A DNA stretch of 6,492 nucleotides from Anaeromyxobacter dehalogenans (GCA_020722625.1 DYKK01000191.1:1-6492), one strand, 5' to 3'; counted from the stretch's first letter, positions 1-6,274 are shown. Numbers and translations are program-made. Notes: generated by a model from the sequence alone, not told the origin.

Positions 1-14
1 CGCGGTTTCGTGTC

Positions 15-38
15 GGCCGCGAATTGGAATTCGCGGCC
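15..38. repeat. Perfect 11-bp palindrome (hairpin) at left edge
   Basis: Bases 15-25 and 28-38 are exact reverse complements (ggccgcgaatt / aattcgcggcc) separated by two G residues. It directly abuts the left copy of the long dispersed repeat and shares four bases with it (35-38). Whether it belongs to the repeat unit cannot be tested here, because the right copy runs off the window at exactly this point. Confidence 0.7.
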
Positions 39-211
39 CCAGCATCGTTGGGGTTCGTCGTCACGCGACGGGCCGTTCACCCCCTGGCGGTCCTGGAGGT
101 GCGATTTGCAATCGCGCCGGCTGCGCGGCCTCCGAGCCGCGCCCCTCATGGCACCGGCCGCGACGACGAAGCAACGACGAAGAAACTCGACGCGAACCTG
201 GACCCGCGGGC
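35..211 (+). repeat. Left copy of a ~177-bp dispersed repeat, inverted relative to the right copy
   Basis: This stretch matches the reverse complement of 6317-6492 at about 94% by hand alignment (about 10 substitutions and one single-base indel). It is a chain of hairpins: 38-54 (ccccagc/gttgggg, loop atc), 57-69 (gtcg/cgac), 71-93 (gggccg/cggtcc), 98-118 (9 bp, loop tgc) and 124-143 (gcgcggc/gccgcgc). Both copies have open frames with similar Arg-rich translations, but these look like by-products of GC-rich sequence rather than proteins. No transposase or target duplication is visible. It could be a REP/MITE-like intergenic element or a structured RNA; the sequence cannot decide. Confidence 0.85.
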
Positions 212-222
212 AGCGCCCGCGG
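204..222. repeat. 8-bp GC hairpin at the end of the left repeat
   Basis: ccgcgggc (204-211) and gcccgcgg (215-222) pair perfectly around loop agc. The right repeat copy keeps only the first arm and then diverges into CTGAAC-type repeats, so this marks where the two copies part. There is no T-tract on either strand, so it is not a typical intrinsic terminator. Confidence 0.55.
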
Positions 223-316
223 CCAAGGCGTCGGTTTCATCCGTCCGGGTCCGCGAAGCCGGTGTCGTACTCGGAAGAACGCCGGAACGCCATGATTCGG
301 CGCGGTCCCCAGGCCG

Positions 317-886
317 CTACGGCACCTCCACCGTCTGCTGGAACAGGACCTGGCCCTGCTCCTCGTTGTAGAGGATCAGCTCGTAGGTCCCGGACTGGAT
401 GCCGGGCAGCGTGGCCACGATGTTGAAGAGGCACTCGCAGTCGCAGGGTTCTCCGCCCGCCTGGTGTTCGACCACCTCGACGGCCCCGTCCCTGGGCGTG
501 AAGCACACGCTGGTCTCGAAACAGCAGTTCAGGACCACGGCCTCGTGGTGCAACGTGATGTCATGGCCGGTGACCTCGACCTTCAGGGTCCCGGCGGGGT
601 CCGACCCGTAGGGGTCCCCCAGGCACTCGCTCTTCTGCGTGGAGACGCACTACTCGGCGGTCGGGCAGTCCTCCGCGCAGTTGCATACGTGCTCGAAGGG
701 CCCGCAGACACCGTCCCCGCACGGCAGGCAGATGTAACACGGACATTTCGGACAGGAACATCCATCGTCCGGCCCGATGTCGCAGTCCGGCATCGGCTTC
801 AGGTCGGCGCAGCACTTTCCCGCCGGGTTGGAGTCCAGGAACGTCCCCCCGAGTCCCAGGCACTCGCCCCCGCAATCCGCGGGACA
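317..886 (-). pseudogene. Cys-rich CGDG..C / NCC-domain protein, 5'-truncated and interrupted by an in-frame TAG
   Basis: One minus-strand frame runs from about 886 to the TAG at 319-317 and is broken only by a TAG at 652-650. The upstream part contains CPADCGGECLG, a CPKCPCYIC cluster and CGDGVCGPFEHVCNCAEDC (about 721-665), a cysteine pattern familiar from secreted or surface proteins of several Gram-negative lineages. Downstream the same frame continues for about 110 codons with an NCC motif (about 529-521), a CDCEC-LF motif (445-431) and a GTYELILYNEE strand, resembling a small beta-sandwich domain seen in bacterial lipoprotein-like hypotheticals. No signal peptide, plausible start or SD is present: the frame runs back into the plsB terminator, and an opening CPADC usually closes such a module, so the 5' end appears lost. 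The domain resemblances come from memory of the motifs, not a search. It may be a decaying gene, a recent nonsense allele or a sequencing error. Function unknown. Confidence 0.65.
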
Positions 887-927
887 AAGAAGAAGCGACG
901 CCGAACACCGGGGCTTCGGCCTTCTTT
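886..927 (-). terminator. Probable intrinsic terminator of plsB
   Basis: On the minus strand gccgaa (920-915) pairs with ttcggc (905-900) across a 9-nt loop, followed by gtcgcttcttcttt, a pyrimidine tract ending in T. Flanking aaagaag (minus 927-921) and cttcttt (892-886) can extend the stem across a small bulge, and the same near-symmetry could make it work in both directions. It begins about 65 bases past the plsB stop. The T-tract is interrupted by C, so strength is uncertain. Confidence 0.55.
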
Positions 928-994
928 CGAGCGCGGAACCGCCGGCTCTCAAAGGCAGTCCCGCCGCGCCCGAGCCCGGGCGGGACGGGGGCTC

Positions 995-3694
995 CTATCG
1001 CCCCTCCCCCAGCACCGCCAGCATCGCACGGGCCGCCGCGGGCAAGTCCGCCGCCCCTCCTTCCCGCCCCTCCGACCGCAGGTACCTCAGGGCGTTCCGG
1101 TAGATCACCGCAGACGCCGCCTCGGAATACTGCACGTCCCCGACCGAGTACGCCTTCCGCCCGGCCCGGACCGCGGCGCGGATGACCTCGCGGTCGGACT
1201 CCCCCGCCCCCCCCGACACGACCACCCGGCCCACGACCCGGTACGCCTCGACGAACGGGGCGATGATGCCCGCGAAGAAGCGGAGGACCTCCCGGGCGTC
1301 CTTCCCGAGCGACAGCCCGCCCTCGCCGCGGACCAGGATCCCGTCCTGGACGTACTCGTCCAGGGTCGTCGAAAAGATGGTCTCGTACGATTCGTCGGCC
1401 CCGAAGATGAACTCGAACTTGAAGACGCGCGACAGGGACTTGACCCGGTCGCGGAGCGCCTCCACCGGCCGAACCTCGTCCCCGAAACCTGCGTGGAGCG
1501 CCGCGAACGCCAGGAGGGCCTCGGGCACGAACCAGTGGATGATCCCGTTCTTGTAGTAATCGAGCGCGATGCGGTGCTCGTTGTCCACCGACACCACGAG
1601 CTCCTCGGCCCTGTCGCCGCCTCGCCCACCATCCCCGTACGCCCGGATGCGGATGACATGGTCCTTGTGCCACAGGCTCAGGACGTCATCCACCGCGCCC
1701 CTGAGCGCGAACGCCACGGCCTGGGCGCCGGACGCGGCCTCCTCTCCTGCCCCGGCCAGTCCCCGCCTCGCCTCCCCGGCCGCGAGCAGCCCCATGTCAC
1801 GCAACGGGTCTGCGAGGAGGTCCGACAGCCGGGCCCCCCGGATCCGGAGGTACGACACCAGGAATCCCACCCGCTCCAGGAGCCTCTCGTATTCGATCCC
1901 GCGCTTCGGGTGCGTCAGAAGGGCGAACGCCACCAGGTGGTGCGGCGTGACCAGGAAACAGTGGTTGATGCGGTGGACCAGGATGTGCGCGAGGCGCCGC
2001 ACCACGTCCTGCGGGACCGACTCCCCGGCACCCAGCGGGACGTTGACGCCCTGGGACCGCAGGAACGACACCAGGCTGAAGGGCCGGTCGAACTGGAGAT
2101 AGACCTTGCCGTAACGCGACTTCAGGACGCGGGCGCTTCGGGCCAGGGCCCCCACGCTCTCCCGCTGTTTCTCGCCGCCCGCCGTCTCCGCGCGGTAGGA
2201 CTTCTCCTCGATCACCTTCTCGTACGTGACGGCCGCCGGAACCAGGTTCGCGTCCGGGGCGGCCCCCGAGGCAACCGCGTCCACGATCATCTTCAGGATC
2301 CCGTAGCGCGGGGACAGGGACTTGCCCGACCGGCTGCGCGTCCCCTCGATGAAGAACTCGACCCAGTAGCCCTCCTTCAGGAGTTTCCGGATGTACTGGG
2401 CCAGGACCGCCTGGTACAGCACGTCGCCCCGGACCGAGCGCCGGATGAAGAAGGCCCCCGAGTGCCGGAAGATCGGTCCCATCGGCCAGAACGACAGGTT
2501 GTCCCCCGCCGTGATGTGCGGCGGGATCAGGCCGTGCGTGTAAAAGATCAGCGACAGGAGCAGGTAGTCAATGTGGCTGCGGTGCGCCGGGACCAGGACC
2601 ATGGGCGCGTAGCGCGCGGCCTCGCGGATCGCGTTGAGGCCCTCGGTGTCCACGACCACGCCCCGGAACAGGCGCTGGAACACCAGGCTGACGGTCAGCG
2701 CGAACCCCTCCAGCCACTGGAACCGGAAGTCCGCGGCCATGTGCAGGAGCATGGCCCGTGCGCGCTGCATCACGGACTCGACGGGGAGGTCCTCCGAGGC
2801 GGCGACCTCGCGCAGCCGTTCGAGGAACGGGGGAGTCCGCATGATCTCGTCCACCATGTGGCGCGCGCCCTTCAGCACCGGACCCCGGATCGCCTTGGAT
2901 TCCAGGAGGAACTCCTGGGCCAGCGTGAACTTCAGGCGCGAGGCCAGGGTCTCCAGGTCGGGCGCGTCCGCGTTTCCGGCCAGGAACTCGCCCAGGTCCA
3001 CGGGACGGCCGACCTGGGCGCGGGCGCTCCGGAAGTTCAGGAAGAACGAGACGGCCTTGCGCAGGGCCCCCGGGGCCTGAGGGTCCCCGAAGACCACGTC
3101 CGCGATGGTGCGCCGGTACGACTCCGGCTTCTTGTCCCAGACGACCAGCAGGGGGACCAGGACCACCGGGCGGCCGACCTCGCGCTGGACCGCGATCAGG
3201 TCGCGCAGATGGGAGAGGCGGTCGTCGTCGCCCCACTGGATCAGGCTGTGGGGGCGCTTCAGCGAGATCAGGCACGCCCGGCCGCGCGACAGGGCGTCGC
3301 GCATTCGGTCCCGATCCGACAGGCGGCGCCTCCGGCGGCCGACCAGGCGTCCCCACAGGTAGCGGGCCACCTCCCCGAGCGGCCGGAAGAGCAAGAGGTT
3401 CAGACCGGCCGCGAAGAAGACCAGCGGCAGGGACCAGACCACGAAGGCGTGGTTGAAATACAGGAGGTCCACGAGGCTGCGGACGTTCAGGACATAGACC
3501 GGCGTCCCTCGCGAGGCCGCCTCACGAATCGTGTTCCGATGGACCTCATCGAAGGTCACGGCCCCGAAGAAGGCCCGGCCGAGCCACTTCAGGATCCGCC
3601 CGGGCCGCTCGACCATGGCCGAAGGATGGACCAGCGACCGGTCCTCATCGGGGAGTCGCCGCGCCGAGGCGGCGATCTCGGAATCTCCGTGCAA
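995..3694 (-). CDS. plsB: Glycerol-3-phosphate 1-O-acyltransferase PlsB
   Basis: PlsB acylates sn-glycerol-3-phosphate at position 1 from acyl-CoA or acyl-ACP, the first committed step of phospholipid synthesis, at the inner membrane. All four acyltransferase blocks are visible (899-aa numbering): block I HRSHID 371-376 (catalytic His and Asp), block II GAFFIRR 413-419, block III FFIEGTRSRSG 447-457, block IV VPAAVTYEKV 485-494. A PlsB-like C-terminal region with YYKNGIIHWF (about 713-722) follows. The large N-terminal domain contains a hydrophobic segment at about 83-103 that could sit in the membrane. E. coli PlsB is about 807 aa, so this is on the long side. The start is uncertain: TTG at 3694 has GGTGAGG 9 bases upstream; TTG at 3706 is too close to that SD; ATG at 3616 (873 aa) has no SD. 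It ends in TAG. A long open frame on the opposite strand is a GC-bias shadow. Confidence 0.93.
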   Translation of the reverse strand: MHGDSEIAASARRLPDEDRSLVHPSAMVERPGRILKWLGRAFFGAVTFDEVHRNTIREAASRGTPVYVLNVRSLVDLLYFNHAFVVWSLPLVFFAAGLNLLLFRPLGEVARYLWGRLVGRRRRRLSDRDRMRDALSRGRACLISLKRPHSLIQWGDDDRLSHLRDLIAVQREVGRPVVLVPLLVVWDKKPESYRRTIADVVFGDPQAPGALRKAVSFFLNFRSARAQVGRPVDLGEFLAGNADAPDLETLASRLKFTLAQEFLLESKAIRGPVLKGARHMVDEIMRTPPFLERLREVAASEDLPVESVMQRARAMLLHMAADFRFQWLEGFALTVSLVFQRLFRGVVVDTEGLNAIREAARYAPMVLVPAHRSHIDYLLLSLIFYTHGLIPPHITAGDNLSFWPMGPIFRHSGAFFIRRSVRGDVLYQAVLAQYIRKLLKEGYWVEFFIEGTRSRSGKSLSPRYGILKMIVDAVASGAAPDANLVPAAVTYEKVIEEKSYRAETAGGEKQRESVGALARSARVLKSRYGKVYLQFDRPFSLVSFLRSQGVNVPLGAGESVPQDVVRRLAHILVHRINHCFLVTPHHLVAFALLTHPKRGIEYERLLERVGFLVSYLRIRGARLSDLLADPLRDMGLLAAGEARRGLAGAGEEAASGAQAVAFALRGAVDDVLSLWHKDHVIRIRAYGDGGRGGDRAEELVVSVDNEHRIALDYYKNGIIHWFVPEALLAFAALHAGFGDEVRPVEALRDRVKSLSRVFKFEFIFGADESYETIFSTTLDEYVQDGILVRGEGGLSLGKDAREVLRFFAGIIAPFVEAYRVVGRVVVSGGAGESDREVIRAAVRAGRKAYSVGDVQYSEAASAVIYRNALRYLRSEGREGGAADLPAAARAMLAVLGEGR

Positions 3695-3729
3695 CCGTCC
3701 GTCCAATCCTCACCCCGAACGCCCGAAGG

Positions 3730-3752
3730 TCCTCGTGGGTTGAGCACGAGGA
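3730..3752. promoter_or_regulatory. 8-bp dyad overlapping the predicted plsB start site
   Basis: tcctcgtg (3730-3737) and cacgagga (3745-3752) are perfect reverse complements around a 7-nt loop. It lies just downstream of the proposed plsB -10 box and spans the expected transcription start, so it could be a repressor operator or a hairpin at the 5' end of the mRNA. There is no T-tract. No regulator is identifiable nearby. Confidence 0.4.
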
Positions 3753-3753
3753 A

Positions 3754-3782
3754 TTGCTAGCATGGCGGCGGAGGATGGTCAA
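3754..3782 (-). promoter_or_regulatory. Predicted sigma-70-type promoter for plsB
   Basis: On the minus strand TTGACC (3782-3777) and TAGCAA (3759-3754) are spaced by exactly 17 bases, and TGC just before the -10 gives an extended -10 (TGn). Initiation would fall near 3747, leaving about a 50-base leader before the TTG start at 3694. The -10 resembles the one at the tRNA promoter (TAGCAT). Confidence 0.5.
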
Positions 3783-3800
3783 CGGACGAGCGAGGGCCAC

Positions 3801-3829
3801 TTTTCTTTCCGAATCCGATGCGGTACCCT
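3801..3829 (+). promoter_or_regulatory. Weak candidate promoter for the GGDEF-like gene
   Basis: TTTTCT (3801-3806) and TACCCT (3824-3829) are 17 bases apart, with an expected start about 20 bases before the ATG at 3856. Each box matches the consensus at only about half its positions. The location is right, because the divergent intergenic region must serve this gene, but the boxes are not distinctive. Confidence 0.3.
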
Positions 3830-3855
3830 GTCCTTCATCACGGGGAGAGGCGGCC

Positions 3856-4392
3856 ATGAACCACGGAGAGGCCCGGGGGAGGAAGGGAGCCCGCATGACG
3901 AAGACCGGGATGACCCTCGAGGCGGAGCGGGCCCGGCGATACCAGGCCTACCTGTCGGTCCTCCTGATCGACCTCGACGGCCTGTCGCTCGTCAACAAGT
4001 CGCTGGGACGGGACGCGGGCGACGAACTGCTCGCGGCCGTCGCGGACCTGGTCCGGTCCAACCTCCGCAAGATTGACGTGTTCGGGCGCTGGACCCCCGA
4101 GGATTTCCTTGTCCTGACCGTGGACCCGAACGCGTACGGATCCATGGCCCTCGCCGAGAAACTGCGCAAGACCGTCGCGGCCACGGTCTTCGCGGTCGCC
4201 GGGCGCGAGGTCCGGATCACGGCGAGCCTTGGGGTGGCGCGGGGGGCTCCTCGAGACGAGGCCGGAGTGGATGCCCTCATCGAGACGGCCCGTCGGGCCC
4301 TCGTCAAGGCCAAGGCCGAGGGCCGGGACCGCGTCGAGTTCCTCCCAGGGGACCCGGCCCACCTCCCCGCTCGAATGCAGCCTCCAGAATAG
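3856..4392 (+). CDS. Short degenerate GGDEF-domain protein, putative c-di-GMP receptor
   Basis: The 178-aa product aligns by eye with most of a GGDEF domain: helix ERARRYQAYLS, then LLIDLDGLSLVNKSLGRDAGDELL (36-59) with the usual D39, N47 and D56, then RWTPEDF (78-84) where R-x-G-G-D/E-E-F is expected, and ITASLGVA (121-128). Both GTP-binding glycines of the signature are replaced by Thr-Pro, and the N-terminal DxLTGLxNR segment is missing, so cyclase activity is unlikely. RxxD (R71-D74) sits exactly five residues before the signature, the position of the c-di-GMP inhibitory I-site. No sensor domain, signal peptide or membrane helix is seen. ATG 3856 follows GGAGAGG by 5 bases; ATG 3895 (165 aa) has an equally good GGAG and is the alternative. 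Its last ~89 bases overlap thiE convergently. Family assignment is firm; the receptor role is inference. Confidence 0.8.
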   Translation: MNHGEARGRKGARMTKTGMTLEAERARRYQAYLSVLLIDLDGLSLVNKSLGRDAGDELLAAVADLVRSNLRKIDVFGRWTPEDFLVLTVDPNAYGSMALAEKLRKTVAATVFAVAGREVRITASLGVARGAPRDEAGVDALIETARRALVKAKAEGRDRVEFLPGDPAHLPARMQPPE

Positions 4393-5002
4393 AAGCAACG
4401 ACCGCGGCGGGGTCCGGCGCGGTCCAGACCGCCGAGATCGCGGCGACCGCGGCGATCCCCGTTCCCCGCAACGACCTGGCCGTGTCCGGCCCGATGCCCC
4501 CGATGGCGACGACCGGGACGCGACTCGCCCCGGCGGCGCGCCGCAGGGCCTCGACCCCCAGCGGCGGTCCGTAGGCGCGCTTGGACGGGGTATCGAACAC
4601 GGGGCCGAACGTGGCGAAGTCCACCTGGGACGGGTCCAGGCCCGCGACCTCCTCGACCGAGTGGCACGAAATCCCGATGAGCCCCGGGAACACGGGGCGG
4701 ACCCGGGCGGGCGGGAGCCCCGACCCCGGCAGGTGGACCCCGTCCGCGCCGGAGGCGATGGCCACGTCCAGGCGGTCGTTGACCAGGACCGGGACCCCGC
4801 GCGGGGCCGCAACGGCCCGGATGCGGCGCGTCAGGTCCAGGAGGTCCCGGGTGGGGAGGTCCTTCTCGCGCACCTGGATCGCCATCGTGCCCGCCGGAAG
4901 CCCGCGAAACAGGGCCTCCAGGCGGGCCTCGACCGGTCCCGGCCCGAACAGGCGGCGGTCGGTGATCAGGTAGAAGCGAAACGGACAGCCCGGCGAGGGC
5001 AT
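4304..5002 (-). CDS. thiE: Thiamine-phosphate synthase ThiE
   Basis: ThiE joins HMP-pyrophosphate to thiazole phosphate (carboxylate form) to give thiamine phosphate. The 232-aa product is a TIM barrel of the ThiE/TenI family: FYLITDRR near the N-terminus, QVREKD 43-48, NDRLDVAIASGADGVHL 75-91 with the Asn-Asp pair, IGISCHS 109-115, FGPVFDTPSK 132-141 and VPVVAIGGIG 162-171. The usual HLGQxD after the second motif reads HLPGSGLP, a variant that leaves some chance of TenI-like function, but the thi context and FGPVFxTxSK favour ThiE. ATG 5002 lies 7 bases after the thiG stop, with GAGGGG overlapping that TGA, so translation is probably coupled. The barrel ends near residue 210; the remaining Gly/Pro/Arg-rich tail lies inside the overlap with the convergent GGDEF gene. 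Stop is TGA. Confidence 0.93.
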   Translation of the reverse strand: MPSPGCPFRFYLITDRRLFGPGPVEARLEALFRGLPAGTMAIQVREKDLPTRDLLDLTRRIRAVAAPRGVPVLVNDRLDVAIASGADGVHLPGSGLPPARVRPVFPGLIGISCHSVEEVAGLDPSQVDFATFGPVFDTPSKRAYGPPLGVEALRRAAGASRVPVVAIGGIGPDTARSLRGTGIAAVAAISAVWTAPDPAAVVASILEAAFERGGGPGPLGGTRRGPGPRPWP

Positions 5003-5009
5003 CGGCCCC

Positions 5010-5786
5010 TCACGCGATCAGGCCCGACATCGGGCTCGAGGCCGCGGCGTAGGACTTGCGCGGGATCCGCCCGGCGAGATACGCGAGCCGTCCCGCCTCG
5101 ATCCCCAGGCGCATGGCCCGCGCCATCGCCACGGGGTCTTCGGCGCCCGCGATCGCCGTGTTGATCAGGACCCCGTCGGACCCCATCTCCAGGGCCACGG
5201 CCGCGTCGCTCGCGGTCCCCACGCCCGCGTCCACGATCACCGGGACCGACGCCTGTTCGAGGATGAGGCGGAGGTTGTGCGGGTTGCGGATACCGAGTCC
5301 GGACCCGATCGGGGCCGCGAGCGGCATCACGGCCGCGCAGCCGATCTCCTGGAGCCGCCGCGCCGCCACCGGGTCGTCGTTGGTGTACGGCAGGACCACG
5401 AAACCTTCCGCTACCAGGACCTTCGCGGCCTCGATGAGCTCGGGCACGTCCGGGAACAGAGTTTTTTCATCCCCGATGACTTCCAGTTTGACCATCGGAC
5501 CGAGCCCGAGTTCCCGGGCCAGGCGGGCCGTGCGGATCGCGTCCTCTGCCGTGTAGCACCCGGCCGTGTTCGGCAGGATCGTCATGCCGTCCGGGATGTG
5601 GGCCGCGAAGGAGTCGTCCCCCCGCTGCGTCAAGTCCACCCGGCGGATGGCCACGGTGACCATCTCCGCGCCGCTCTCGGCGAGCGCGGCTCGCATCGTC
5701 TGGAAATCCTTGTATTTCCCCGTCCCGATGATCAGACGCGACCGGAACTCTCGTCCGGCCAGAACCAGCGGTTTGTCCAGCTTCAT
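5010..5786 (-). CDS. thiG: Thiazole synthase ThiG
   Basis: ThiG condenses deoxyxylulose 5-phosphate, dehydroglycine and the sulfur of ThiS thiocarboxylate into the thiazole phosphate of thiamine. The 258-aa product is full length. Visible motifs are GTGKY 21-25, ILPNTAGC 70-77, VKLEVIG with the Schiff-base lysine at K100, PIGSGLGIRN 159-168 (phosphate loop), VDAGVGTASDAA 185-196 and LINTAIA near 207-213. ATG 5786 is chosen because it starts one base after the thiS TAG and has GGAGGA just upstream within the thiS end; a TTG at 5801 would overlap thiS and has no support. It sits between thiS and thiE. No thiF, thiH or thiO is in the window, so the source of dehydroglycine (Tyr or Gly route) cannot be told. 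Stop is TGA. Confidence 0.97.
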   Translation of the reverse strand: MKLDKPLVLAGREFRSRLIIGTGKYKDFQTMRAALAESGAEMVTVAIRRVDLTQRGDDSFAAHIPDGMTILPNTAGCYTAEDAIRTARLARELGLGPMVKLEVIGDEKTLFPDVPELIEAAKVLVAEGFVVLPYTNDDPVAARRLQEIGCAAVMPLAAPIGSGLGIRNPHNLRLILEQASVPVIVDAGVGTASDAAVALEMGSDGVLINTAIAGAEDPVAMARAMRLGIEAGRLAYLAGRIPRKSYAAASSPMSGLIA

Positions 5787-5787
5787 C

Positions 5788-5988
5788 CTATCCTCCACCA
5801 ACCAGGGTTACAATCTCAATGCGGTCGCCCTCCGCGAGCACCGTCCGGGGCCTCTGGTCCTTCGTCACGACCTCGCGGTTCCGCTCCACGGCCACGGGCC
5901 GCCCCGCGAGCCCGAGCCTCTCCAGCAGGTCCGCGACCGTGGTCCCCTCCGGCATCTCGGCTTCGCGACCGTTCACGAGGACCGTCAT
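5788..5988 (-). CDS. thiS: Sulfur carrier protein ThiS
   Basis: ThiS is a ubiquitin-like carrier whose C-terminal glycine is adenylated and turned into a thiocarboxylate that gives sulfur to ThiG. The 66-aa product has the normal length and features: MTVLVNGREAEMPEGTTVADLL at the N-terminus, an internal VAVERNREVV strand, GDRIEIVTLVGGG at the C-terminus with the required Gly-Gly end (here three Gly). ATG 5988 has a strong GGAGGT at 6002-5997, spaced 8 bases; the frame stays open upstream to 6090, but that part lies over the promoters and is not conserved-looking. First gene of a thiS-thiG-thiE operon. Stop TAG. Confidence 0.96.
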   Translation of the reverse strand: MTVLVNGREAEMPEGTTVADLLERLGLAGRPVAVERNREVVTKDQRPRTVLAEGDRIEIVTLVGGG

Positions 5989-6009
5989 CGCGCCCGACCT
6001 CCGCCCGAG

Positions 6010-6038
6010 AGTCTGGCGAGCGCGAGTCCTGAAGTCAA
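6010..6038 (-). promoter_or_regulatory. Predicted promoter of the thiSGE operon
   Basis: On the minus strand TTGACT (6038-6033) and CAGACT (6015-6010) are 17 bases apart. The start would be near 6003, giving a leader of only about 15 bases that begins at the GGAGGT SD of thiS. The -35 is good, the -10 weak. No TPP riboswitch core (CTGAGA ... ACCTGA) is visible between the tRNA and thiS. Confidence 0.4.
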
Positions 6039-6045
6039 GCACGCA

Positions 6046-6074
6046 TTGAGCGGACGCCGGATTCGCGGTAGCAT
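6046..6074 (+). promoter_or_regulatory. Predicted promoter of tRNA-Pro
   Basis: TTGAGC (6046-6051) and TAGCAT (6069-6074) are spaced by 17 bases, and the expected start (about 6081) lies some 12 bases before the mature tRNA end. Its -35 box is only 7 bases from the -35 of the thiS promoter, so the two are arranged back to back. Confidence 0.55.
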
Positions 6075-6092
6075 CGAGCCGCCTTGTCACGC

Positions 6093-6166
6093 CGGGGAGT
6101 AGCGCAGCCTGGTAGCGCGCCTGCTTTGGGAGCAGGGTGTCGCCGGTTCAAATCCGGCCTCCCCGA
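6093..6166 (+). tRNA. tRNA-Pro, anticodon TGG
   Basis: A complete cloverleaf: acceptor CGGGGAG (6093-6099) with CTCCCCG (6159-6165) and discriminator A6166; D stem GCGC/GCGC; anticodon stem CCTGC/GCAGG around loop TTTGGGA with anticodon TGG at 6127-6129; T stem GCCGG/CCGGC around TTCAAAT. The UGG anticodon reads proline codons, particularly CCA and CCG. The 3' CCA is not encoded (the next bases are CTA), so a CCA-adding enzyme must complete it. No clear terminator follows. It is divergent from the thi operon. Confidence 0.97.
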
Positions 6167-6257
6167 CTAGAAGTCCGGAATCCGGGGCCCGGGGTCCGGC
6201 GTCGCGTTGCATGTGGACTCGCCGTCATGGCTCCGCCGATCACGACCAACGTGGCAC

Positions 6258-6268
6258 TGACACTGTCA
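6258..6268. repeat. Short perfect dyad TGACA-C-TGTCA
   Basis: An 11-base palindrome (tgaca c tgtca) lies between the tRNA and the CTGAAC repeats. Nothing marks it as an operator of a neighbouring gene, and it may be part of the repeat-rich intergenic block. Confidence 0.3.
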
Positions 6269-6274
6269 CGGTCT

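Noticed and set aside
15..38. Residual EcoRI/NotI cloning adaptor
   Set aside because: aattcgcggcc resembles a linker, but it reads on without a break into the natural repeat and is part of a larger palindrome; coincidence is simpler. Not fully excluded.
10..426. Arg-rich open frame in the left repeat, with a similar one in the right copy (6240-6479, minus)
   Set aside because: Similarity of the two translations follows from the DNA repeat itself; there is no SD, the ends differ, and substitutions do not favour silent positions.
237..506. Minus-strand frame ending in MAFRRSSEYDTGFADPDG
   Set aside because: Mostly out of frame with the Cys-rich gene and of low-complexity GC-driven composition; the short terminal segment has no SD or known motif.
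464..3760. A 1098-codon open frame on the plus strand opposite plsB and the Cys-rich gene
   Set aside because: It mirrors plsB codons on the other strand, has low-complexity Arg/Pro/Asp/Gln-rich composition and no recognisable domain. Long antisense frames are expected opposite a high-GC3 gene.
3754..3855. Upstream extension of the GGDEF-like gene to the TTG at 3754
   Set aside because: That start has no SD, lies on the plsB promoter, and the added residues resemble no domain; ATG 3856 has GGAGAGG at a good distance.
6167..6200. Terminator after tRNA-Pro
   Set aside because: The CCGGA/TCCGG pairing is short with a long loop and no T-tract follows.
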